DNA of 64,000 nucleotides from contig NZ_CP136925.1 of assembly GCF_037126245.1 (NCBI RefSeq), positions 1,623,501 through 1,687,500 of the forward strand. Direction: 5' to 3'. This document shows positions 56,266-64,000 of this stretch, one piece after another; position 1 is the stretch's first letter, and each line of letters starts with the position of its first letter. The translations under genes and the position numbers were made by a program. The notes below the pieces were generated by a model. That model was given only the letters and a program-made list of their open reading frames with translations, made no database searches and was not told the DNA's origin. This DNA comes from Mangrovimonas cancribranchiae (GTDB lineage Bacteria; Bacteroidota; Bacteroidia; Flavobacteriales; Flavobacteriaceae).

Positions 56266-56856
56266 ATGAAATCCTTAACATTATCCATTTTATTTACAGT
56301 ATTTTCTATTGCCTTATATGCACAAGAAGACGATAATCTCTCTTTAAGCAGTGGCACTATAGATAATCAGTTTGAATATGTTATAAGAAAATCTAACAAT
56401 TACCAACAATATAAAGTGGTAAAGAAAACTTGGCTTTATACTTTAAAAGCGCATACGTTAGACTCTTTAAAAGCATTACATGAAAATTTGGCAAAAACCC
56501 AAACTGTAATTGATAATCAATCAAAAGAAATCACAAAACTAAATGCCAATTTAAGTAATACCCAAAATACATTAAATAAAACCAATGAAGAGAAAAATAA
56601 CATGGCTCTTTTTGGCATGCAAATGAGTAAAAGCAGTTACAATACATTAATGTGGTCTATTATTATCGGGCTTTTAGGATTCTTATTATTCTTTATATAC
56701 AAATTTAAAAACAGTAATACCATTACTCGTGAGGCAAAAAAATCGCTTTCCGAAGTAGAAGAAGAATTTGAAGAACATAGAAAACGTGCTCTTGAAAGAG
56801 AACAAAAAGTGCGTCGCCAATTACAAGACGAAATCAATAAGCAAAAAAACAACTAA
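56266..56856 (+). CDS. exported coiled-coil membrane protein of unknown function
   Basis: About 196 residues, upstream of trmD. A signal peptide (residues 2-16, ending ALYAQ) is followed by a heptad-rich coiled coil (about 55-105), one strong transmembrane span (IIGLLGFLLFFIYKF) near residue 140, and a highly charged C-terminal helix of Glu/Arg/Lys. No known family. The start is set at MKSLTLSIL because a near-consensus -7 box (TACTTTCG, 56225-56232) overlaps a longer in-frame TTG start at 56221. Not obviously related to tRNA methylation despite lying next to trmD. Confidence 0.65.
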   Translation: MKSLTLSILFTVFSIALYAQEDDNLSLSSGTIDNQFEYVIRKSNNYQQYKVVKKTWLYTLKAHTLDSLKALHENLAKTQTVIDNQSKEITKLNANLSNTQNTLNKTNEEKNNMALFGMQMSKSSYNTLMWSIIIGLLGFLLFFIYKFKNSNTITREAKKSLSEVEEEFEEHRKRALEREQKVRRQLQDEINKQKNN

Positions 56857-56881
56857 AAAAACTTTCTGCTTAAATACCATT

Positions 56882-56914
56882 AAAAATCTGTAATTTCGCT
56901 TACAGATTTTTTTT
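56882..56914 (+). terminator. hairpin terminator before trmD
   Basis: AAAAATCTGTAA and TTACAGATTTTT form a 12-bp stem with a 6-base loop and T-run. It ends the coiled-coil gene transcript 20 bases before the trmD ATG. Its loop carries TAATTTCG, one mismatch from the -7 box, so trmD may use a promoter inside the hairpin. Confidence 0.75.
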
Positions 56915-56930
56915 ATTAAATAGCTTATTC

Positions 56931-57608
56931 ATGCGTATTGATATTATAACTGTTTTACCAGAACTTCTAAAAAGCCCTTTTGAAGCCTCCATTTTAAAAA
57001 GAGCTATCGAGGCTAACTTAGTTGAAGTTCACTTTCATAACCTAAGAGATTATACAACCGATAAATATAAATCTGTAGACGATTATCAGTTTGGTGGTGG
57101 AGCAGGTATGGTTATGATGGTGGAACCTATTGATAAATGCATTACAAAGCTACAATCGCAACGCAATTACGATGAGATTATTTATATGACCCCAGATGGT
57201 GAAACACTAAATCAAGGTATTGCCAATAAATTATCATTACATGAAAATATTATTATTTTATGTGGGCATTATAAAGGTGTCGACCAACGCGTTAGAGATA
57301 AATTTATAACCAAAGAAATCTCTATTGGCGACTACGTACTCTCTGGTGGCGAGTTAGGAGCTGCTGTACTTTGCGATGCTGTTATACGTTTAATTCCTGG
57401 TGTGTTAGGAAATGAAACTTCTGCCCTAACCGATTCGTTTCAAGATAACCTTTTAGCACCTCCAATTTATACCAGACCTAGAGAATACAAAGGCATGAAA
57501 GTTCCAGAAATTCTTTTTAGCGGCAACTTTCCTAAAATTGAAAAATGGCGAGAAGAGCAAGCCTACAAAAGAACCCAAGAACGTAGACCAGATTTATTAA
57601 AAGATTAA
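56931..57608 (+). CDS. trmD: tRNA (guanine-N1-)-methyltransferase TrmD
   Basis: A 225-residue SPOUT enzyme that makes m1G37 in tRNAs to prevent frameshifting. [21 protein letters not shown] opens it; [55 protein letters not shown] and the knot loop are all complete. Distance to rplS in this genome is about 1.2 kb because a TPR gene intervenes on the other strand, whereas in many bacteria trmD and rplS are adjacent. Confidence 0.97.
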   Translation: MRIDIITVLPELLKSPFEASILKRAIEANLVEVHFHNLRDYTTDKYKSVDDYQFGGGAGMVMMVEPIDKCITKLQSQRNYDEIIYMTPDGETLNQGIANKLSLHENIIILCGHYKGVDQRVRDKFITKEISIGDYVLSGGELGAAVLCDAVIRLIPGVLGNETSALTDSFQDNLLAPPIYTRPREYKGMKVPEILFSGNFPKIEKWREEQAYKRTQERRPDLLKD

Positions 57609-57617
57609 ATTGAATAT

Positions 57618-58466
57618 TTAAGTTGATTTAATAAGCGATTGAAATTTTTTGTTATTCCTTAAATTATCAAAGTGTTTTTCGTTAAGTAACTCTTCAGTTA
57701 GTGTGTCAGATAATTGTAAGGATATTTCAATATCTCTAACGGCTTCGTCTGGTTTGTCTAATAGTGCATAAGTACAAGCGCGTTGCCAATATGCTAAAGA
57801 ATAATCACTATCGTTATCTATTGCAGTATTTAGCAAGTTTAATGCCCAACGAATTTCACCAATTTCTAACAAAGCATCAGCCTTATAAGTCATCGCTTCA
57901 ATATCATTTGGGTTAATGTCTAAAATTTCATCATAAATCGAAATTTTCTCTTCTTCACTTTTTTCTAGTCCTGCACGCATCCATAATGAGTGAATAGAAT
58001 TGGTATTAGAAATTTCTTGTTGCGTTTCGATAATTATTTTTGAGCGTTCTACTAATTTTTTTTCTATCTGCTGTAGTCGTTTTTCATAATCTCCAGTAAG
58101 GGTTTGTATTTTTTTAGCAGTATCTATTTTTATACTCTTTTTTATATCGTTAAGTGATCGCCAACCTAATAATACTAATAAAGAAGCGGCAGCTGTAATA
58201 ATGTAAAAAATATTGTTTACGGTGCTTGTTGTATAATTTATGGCTCTATCTGACGACTCTAATTTAGCTTCGGCTACTTGCTCTGTAACTTGCGCCCTTA
58301 GTTTTTGGTTTTCTTGGCGTAAACTTTTTATTTCATCAAGAATGTAACGTTCTATAAATGGCTTGTATAAAGGCTGCTCTAAACTATCTACTTGTACTTG
58401 TTGAATATTTGAAAAAGCAGTAATATATAAATTGAAAAAAACGATTGAAAGTAAGATTTTTGACAT
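57618..58466 (-). CDS. TPR-repeat membrane protein
   Basis: About 282 residues. N-terminal hydrophobic segment (SILFFNLYITAF-like, 1-19), a coiled-coil region, a second span near 85-100 (IFYIITAAASLLVLLGW), another coiled coil (about 115-160), then TPR-like repeats to the C-terminus (IYDEILDINPNDIEAMTYKADALLEIGEIRWALNLLNTAI). The start is set at MSKILLSIVFF; an upstream in-frame ATG at 58511 gives an unlikely leader. Function unknown; a scaffold at the membrane is a guess. It is convergent with trmD. Confidence 0.75.
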   Translation of the reverse strand: MSKILLSIVFFNLYITAFSNIQQVQVDSLEQPLYKPFIERYILDEIKSLRQENQKLRAQVTEQVAEAKLESSDRAINYTTSTVNNIFYIITAAASLLVLLGWRSLNDIKKSIKIDTAKKIQTLTGDYEKRLQQIEKKLVERSKIIIETQQEISNTNSIHSLWMRAGLEKSEEEKISIYDEILDINPNDIEAMTYKADALLEIGEIRWALNLLNTAIDNDSDYSLAYWQRACTYALLDKPDEAVRDIEISLQLSDTLTEELLNEKHFDNLRNNKKFQSLIKST

Positions 58467-58724
58467 AGCTAGAAAGACGTATTTAGTGTCTGTGTTTTTA
58501 TTACAATACAAAATTTACATAAATATTTGACTGTGCAAATTTTGTTATCTAATTTTTTTAAGTTTGTAGCACTATAACCACACTTATAGTTAATCTTCTT
58601 TTTAATAAATATATTAAAGTATTGTAGCTAGCTAACCTCTAGAACAAAAGCTTTAACCTTATGCTTGTGAAATAGAAACGCTAAAAAACTTTCACTTAAA
58701 GCTTTTAACTTGTTACTTTTTAAT

Positions 58725-58732
58725 TATCTTTG
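58725..58732 (+). promoter_or_regulatory. -7 promoter box of rplS; 338-bp divergent gap
   Basis: TATCTTTG, an exact match, lies 72 bases before the rplS ATG. The preceding part of the gap (58467-58720), divergent between the TPR gene and rplS, is AT-rich and shows no gene or clear hairpin. The 72-base leader from this box contains GGACTAACCTCTGGCG, possibly a structured leader, but I see no certain fold. Confidence 0.5.
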
Positions 58733-58804
58733 CACTCAATTTTGGACTAACCTCTGGCGAAAATCGTGCATGTTATTTCGAATTAACAACAAAACATTAA
58801 AAAC

Positions 58805-59158
58805 ATGGAGTCTTTAGTAAAATACGTACAAGACGAGTTTGTAGCAAAAAAAGATTTTCCAGAATTTTCAGCTGGAGATACAATTACAGTTTATTACGAA
58901 ATTAGAGAAGGTGACAAAGTTCGTACACAGTTCTTTAGAGGAGTTGTAATCCAAAGAAGAGGAAGCGGTAGTACAGAAACGTTTACCATTAGAAAAATGT
59001 CTGGAACAGTAGGTGTTGAGCGTATTATTCCTATCAACATGCCAGCTTTACAAAAAATTGAAGTCAATAAGAGAGGTAAAGTACGTAGAGCTAGAATTTA
59101 CTACTTTAGAGGTCTTACTGGTAAAAAAGCAAGAATTAAAGAGCAAGTACGCCGCTAA
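58805..59158 (+). CDS. rplS: 50S ribosomal protein L19
   Basis: A 117-residue ribosomal protein at the 30S-50S interface. MESLVKYVQDEFVAKKD, the conserved GDTITVYYEIREGDKVRTQFFRG, GSGSTETFTIRKMSGTVGVERIIPIN and KRGKVRRARIYYFRGLTGKKARIKE are the family blocks. It stands alone with a promoter box and a strong terminator. In many bacteria it follows trmD in one operon; here a minus-strand gene separates them. Confidence 0.98.
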   Translation: MESLVKYVQDEFVAKKDFPEFSAGDTITVYYEIREGDKVRTQFFRGVVIQRRGSGSTETFTIRKMSGTVGVERIIPINMPALQKIEVNKRGKVRRARIYYFRGLTGKKARIKEQVRR

Positions 59159-59180
59159 TTTCTTGTTGAAAGATTTTCAA

Positions 59181-59210
59181 AAAAGCCTTGTAAATACAAG
59201 GCTTTTTTTA
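59181..59210 (+). terminator. intrinsic terminator after rplS
   Basis: AAAAGCCTTGTA and TACAAGGCTTTT form a perfect 12-bp stem with a 2-base (or opened 4-base) loop and a T-run, 22 bases after the stop. Confidence 0.9.
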
Positions 59211-59399
59211 TTAACAAAAGTTAACAACTTAAGTTCATAAGAAGTTGATAACTAAACATATAAAAAGTTTTATTTTAAGTAAAGGCAACGTATATTAGTA
59301 CAACAATTAAACAACAACATTTGTGTTGGTCTTAATTTTAGGTTTATGTTTAATTAAATAAAGTAACGTTCTTTATTATAATTGTTTTTCGAGGTTTTA

Positions 59400-59808
59400 A
59401 GACAGTATGTGTAGGCATATGGGAGTTAAAAAACCATGACGTTTTTAAAAGTAGTACATGCTTCGCAGGTACAAACTAGAAAGACTGAAAGTTTCCAAGG
59501 TAACACAAACGAAAGTAAAGGTTAAGATAGGAAACAATGCTTTTAAGTTTAAATAGCACGCAAGTGACATTTAAATAAAAAAGGATCAAGAAAGCAATTA
59601 CATGAAACATCATACTTCATGTCAATACATTTTGAAAGAAGTAATGTGTTTCAAATTGAAATAGTGAAACTTGAATTGAAAAGAACGATAATTAACGTGA
59701 GTTAATATCGGTCGATTTAGTGAAAACTAAATAGGTCACGTAGTAACTGTTTCGAAGAAAGCCATGTCAAGGTAGAGTTTTCTACAATGATATGGCTTTT
59801 GTTTTTCC
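59400..59808 (+). ncRNA. candidate structured non-coding RNA, unknown class
   Basis: The 675 bases between rplS and the pentapeptide gene hold no credible coding frame but many strong plus-strand hairpins. The clearest are CGATAATTAAC/GTTAATATCG with a GUGA loop (59686-59710), ATTTAGT/ACTAAAT with a GAAA loop (59715-59732), TTTGAAA/TTTCAAA (59631-59655), and CATGAA/TTCATG (59601-59621). A long terminator closes it at 59759. Two adjacent GNRA-type loops point to a folded RNA rather than a leader. The 5' end near 59400 is a guess; 59211-59400 is AT-rich with nothing recognisable. It is not tmRNA (no tRNA-like ends), not RNase P (no GAGGAAAGUCC) and not an obvious known riboswitch. Identity unknown. 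Confidence 0.5.
59759..59806 (+). terminator. long two-part terminator hairpin ending the candidate ncRNA
   Basis: AGCCATGTC pairs with GATATGGCT (outer 9 bp, one G-U) and inside it GTAGA with TCTAC around a 4-base loop; TTTTGTTTTT follows directly. It falls 28 bases before the pentapeptide gene start, so the RNA upstream ends before that gene. Confidence 0.85.
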
Positions 59809-59833
59809 TATCTTTACCATTTTTAAAAAACAC

Positions 59834-60406
59834 ATGGATTTACCTTTTATTTCAGAACAACATTTTAAAAGTCAAAACTACTCTACCAACAAAATATCTA
59901 AAGCAGAATACGATAATTGCACATTCGAAGACTGTGATTTCTCAAATTCAGATATTAGCAACAATGTTTTTTTAGAATGCACTTTTATTAATTGTAACTT
60001 TAGTAATTGTAATGTTACCCATACAAGCTTTAATCACGTTGATTTTATAGACTGCAAATTAACGGGCGTACAGTTTAACACTTGTAATGCATTTCTATTA
60101 ACGTTTAGTTTTAATAACTGCTATTTAGAGCTAGCATCTTTTCAAGACTTAAAAATACCTAATACACAATTTAATGATTGTATTATGCATCAAACCGATT
60201 TTAGCAATACAAACATCTCAAAATCAATACTAAACCATTGTGATTTAAAATCGGCTATCTTCGAAAATACAAATTTAGAAAGCAGCAATTTAAGTACGGC
60301 TTACAACTATAAAATTAACCCTGAAAGAAATAAAATAACTAAAGCTAAATTCTCAAAAGAACAAGTCTTAGGATTACTCACACATTATAAGATAATAGTA
60401 GAATAA
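59834..60406 (+). CDS. pentapeptide-repeat protein, Qnr-like
   Basis: A 190-residue protein built almost wholly of pentapeptide repeats from residue about 22 (consecutive CxFxxCxFSN-type repeats such as NCTFEDCDFSNSDISNN, and a central LTFSFNNCYLELASFQDL). The right-handed beta-helix is followed by a C-terminal helix KAKFSKEQVLGLLTHYKIIVE, which resembles the end of Qnr and MfpA-type proteins that mimic DNA and bind DNA gyrase or topoisomerase IV. Such a role is possible but not shown. The start is set at MDLPFISEQ (59834): starts at 59787/59792 lie inside the terminator. A near-consensus box TATCTTTA (59809-59816) precedes it. Confidence 0.75.
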   Translation: MDLPFISEQHFKSQNYSTNKISKAEYDNCTFEDCDFSNSDISNNVFLECTFINCNFSNCNVTHTSFNHVDFIDCKLTGVQFNTCNAFLLTFSFNNCYLELASFQDLKIPNTQFNDCIMHQTDFSNTNISKSILNHCDLKSAIFENTNLESSNLSTAYNYKINPERNKITKAKFSKEQVLGLLTHYKIIVE

Positions 60407-60444
60407 ATGCTTTAAAACTACAAGTTCAAACCACTTGATTTTAT

Positions 60445-60452
60445 TATATTTG
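60445..60452 (+). promoter_or_regulatory. -7 promoter box of icd
   Basis: TATATTTG, an exact match, 47 bases before the icd ATG. The leader is AT-rich. Confidence 0.5.
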
Positions 60453-60478
60453 CAGGACTTAAATTAAATTTTGTTTAA

Positions 60479-62722
<2,244 letters not shown>

Positions 62723-62732
62723 CAATCAATAT

Positions 62733-62762
62733 AAAGCTCCTTTAATTAGGAGCTTTTTTTTT
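62733..62762 (+). terminator. intrinsic terminator after icd
   Basis: AAAGCTCC and GGAGCTTT form a perfect 8-bp stem with an eight-base loop (inner T/A pairs may shorten it) and nine or more T, ten bases after the stop. Confidence 0.88.
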
Positions 62763-62841
62763 GGGGCGTTACCCTAACGGGTCATGCTGTTCGCTATATC
62801 TCACAATAATATTGTGAGGATGTCGCTACCATCACTAACGC
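62763..62841. repeat. interspersed palindromic repeat of flavobacterial type
   Basis: An about 79-bp element directly after the icd terminator. GCGTTA (62766-62771) faces TAACGC (62836-62841). Inside lie a hairpin ACCC-TAAC-GGGT (62771-62782) and a perfect 9-bp inverted repeat CTCACAATA/TATTGTGAG (62800-62818), flanked by TTCGCTAT and GTCGCTAC. I recall repeated elements of this build (GGGCGTT-ACCC..GGGT-CGGGCT-CGCTAT...TAACGC) between genes in many flavobacterial genomes. Only one copy is visible in this window, so the repeat status rests on memory. The rest of the gap to murQ (62842-62935) holds nothing else. Confidence 0.6.
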
Positions 62842-62935
62842 AAAAACGTATTCAAAGTTCATTATTTAAATTCACCATAATAACTTTTTAACGTCCTTGT
62901 CGTACTCTTTACTTATTTAACTGTATTTTTAACCT

Positions 62936-63754
62936 ATGGAATTTACAAGAACAACCGAGGCCGATTCTAATTATAATCATCTAGATAAAATGTCAGTAAA
63001 CGAAATACTGACAAACATTAATAATGAAGATAAAACAGTACCTAACGCTGTAGAAAAAGCCATTCCTCAAATAGAAACCTTAGTCAATCAAGTCGTAAAC
63101 AAACTTAGCAATGGTGGTAGATTATTCTACATTGGTGCAGGCACAAGTGGTCGTTTAGGTATAGTTGATGCTTCAGAATGCCCACCTACTTTTGGTGTTT
63201 CTCACGATTTAGTTATCGGGCTTATGGCTGGTGGAGATCAAGCTATAAGAAAAGCTGTAGAGTTTGCTGAAGATTCAAAAGAACAAGCCTGGAAAGACCT
63301 TTCTGCTTATAGTATTTCAGAAAAAGATATTGTTATTGGTATTGCTGCATCTGGAACAACACCCTATGTTATTGGTGGATTAGAAACATGTAACAAAAAA
63401 AGTATTATAACCGGATGTATTACTTGTAATAATAACAGTCCTCTAGCATCGGTATCGAAATTTCCCATTGAAGTTATAGTAGGTCCAGAGTTTGTAACAG
63501 GTAGCTCTAGGATGAAAGCAGGAACAGCACAAAAATTAGTTCTAAATATGATTACAACAGCAACCATGATACAATTAGGACATGTAAAAGGAAATAAAAT
63601 GGTCGATATGCAACTTAGTAACAATAAGCTTGTAGATCGAGGAATAAAAATGCTAATGAAAGAGCTAAATATCAATAAAGAAAAAGCAGCATCTCTACTT
63701 AAAAAACACAAAAGCGTCCGTTTAGCCATTCAACACTATCACAATGGAAACTAA
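62936..63754 (+). CDS. murQ: N-acetylmuramic acid 6-phosphate etherase
   Basis: A 272-residue SIS-domain lyase that removes the lactyl group from MurNAc-6-phosphate in cell-wall recycling. TTEADSNYNHLDKMSVNEIL is the family start; RLFYIGAGTSGRLGIVDASECPPTFG holds the sugar-phosphate site and catalytic Glu; VIGIAASGTTPYVIGGL and EFVTGSSRMKAGTAQKLVLNMI follow. Its partners (murK or a PTS for MurNAc) are not nearby. The next gene starts inside its last codons, by eleven bases. Confidence 0.95.
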   Translation: MEFTRTTEADSNYNHLDKMSVNEILTNINNEDKTVPNAVEKAIPQIETLVNQVVNKLSNGGRLFYIGAGTSGRLGIVDASECPPTFGVSHDLVIGLMAGGDQAIRKAVEFAEDSKEQAWKDLSAYSISEKDIVIGIAASGTTPYVIGGLETCNKKSIITGCITCNNNSPLASVSKFPIEVIVGPEFVTGSSRMKAGTAQKLVLNMITTATMIQLGHVKGNKMVDMQLSNNKLVDRGIKMLMKELNINKEKAASLLKKHKSVRLAIQHYHNGN

Positions 63755-63971
63755 AAGAACTAACAAAGAATTGCTATTTAAAGGCCTAAAAAAAATGGGG
63801 ATATCCCTAATTGGTATGTTTTTAGGTCCTACATTACTCTATATTGGTTTTTCTAACCCAGATAAACCATTATATATACCTATTTTAATTGTCGCTTTTA
63901 TTATTTGTGGACTAGCAATTTTCTTTGCTTTTAAAGGGCTAAAAGTAATTATGGATAGTATGTTTAACTAA
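63744..63971 (+). CDS. DUF6095 small membrane protein
   Basis: A 75-residue protein with two predicted transmembrane spans (about 17-37 and 43-62). KRTNKELLFKGLKKMGISL is the basic start and FLGPTLLYIGFSNPDKPLYIPIL marks the turn between the spans, matching the DUF6095 family of Flavobacteriaceae. Function unknown. It overlaps the murQ 3' end by eleven bases, so translational coupling to murQ is likely, but no known peptidoglycan role exists. Confidence 0.8.
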   Translation: METKRTNKELLFKGLKKMGISLIGMFLGPTLLYIGFSNPDKPLYIPILIVAFIICGLAIFFAFKGLKVIMDSMFN

Positions 63972-64000
63972 GCTCTTTCTTCTATAACTGTTGTAGGATT
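63968..64000 (-). CDS. possible C-terminal end of a minus-strand gene
   Basis: On the minus strand an open frame enters from the right edge and ends with NPTTVIEERA and a TAG stop at 63968, convergent with and overlapping the DUF6095 stop. Only ten codons are visible. That is too few to name a family and could be chance; the convergent layout is common in this window. Confidence 0.25.
   Translation of the reverse strand, partial: NPTTVIEERA

Noticed and set aside
59436..59525. 29-codon ORF (ATG to TAA) in the structured region before the Qnr-like gene
   Set aside because: It is short, has no recognisable family, lies in hairpin-rich DNA and would be found by chance in AT-rich sequence; the RNA interpretation explains the region better.
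59787..59833. Upstream in-frame starts of the pentapeptide gene (59787 in another frame, 59792)
   Set aside because: Both fall inside the terminator hairpin and its T-run; MDLPFISEQ at 59834 is consistent with a promoter-like box at 59809.

Overview
The window is a low-GC, gene-dense chromosomal segment of a member of the Flavobacteriaceae (Bacteroidota), most likely a marine genus. Several lines of evidence point there: type IX secretion system (T9SS) tail domains on three proteins, an RprX/RprY two-component system, DUF4835 (PorD-type), DUF6913, DUF6095 and DUF5723 proteins, a monomeric isocitrate dehydrogenase, and repeated Bacteroidota-type -7 promoter boxes (TAnnTTTG). Gene content is overwhelmingly core. 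I see no rRNA, tRNA, CRISPR array, insertion sequence, integrase or prophage. This is assigned from reading alone; no database search was run.

Layout. 1-5.4 kb: end of an outer-membrane DUF5723 gene, a small minus-strand operon (bacillithiol-type redoxin YtxJ, an SGNH-like membrane protein, a VOC protein) and clpB. 5.6-9.3 kb: nucleoside salvage (two tandem deoC paralogues and deoD), smpB, and a secreted NTF2-like plus DUF1648 membrane pair; pcm lies convergent. 10-17.2 kb: Gfo/Idh oxidoreductase, 3-hydroxybutyryl-CoA dehydrogenase, DUF1015, YggS, an exonuclease/GIY-YIG fusion, a voltage-gated-type potassium channel and miaA. 17.3-22.2 kb (minus): glycosyltransferase-YbbR-coaE followed by rprX-rprY. 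22.3-26.7 kb: two large T9SS-exported adhesin-like paralogues. 26.9-34.2 kb (minus): a cell-envelope and replication cluster (DUF6913-dapA, bamD-rpoZ-coaBC-porD-recN, fabI).

34.3-37.6 kb: a 5'-nucleotidase split over two genes, then two tandem YhhN-like membrane paralogues. 37.7-44.7 kb: ligA-prmC-GNAT (minus), ribD-HAD-EamA-YigZ (plus), thioesterase. 44.8-49.6 kb: dnaA, low-molecular-weight phosphatase, a T9SS-exported sugar dehydrogenase, an RsmI-family methyltransferase, a lysozyme-like protein. 49.7-53 kb (minus): dapF-GNAT-mltG-DUF2279. 53-59.2 kb: HtrA protease, an N-terminally extended GAPDH, a coiled-coil membrane protein, trmD, a TPR protein, rplS. 59.2-64 kb: a gene-less, strongly structured stretch that reads as an undescribed non-coding RNA with its own terminator, a Qnr-like pentapeptide-repeat protein, monomeric icd, an interspersed palindromic repeat, murQ and DUF6095.

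The most noteworthy items are the roughly 400-nt structured RNA candidate before the Qnr-like gene, the recent duplication or gene conversion in the T9SS pair, the split 5'-nucleotidase, the recurring promoter boxes that imply nearly leaderless mRNAs, and the interspersed palindromes in intergenic DNA.
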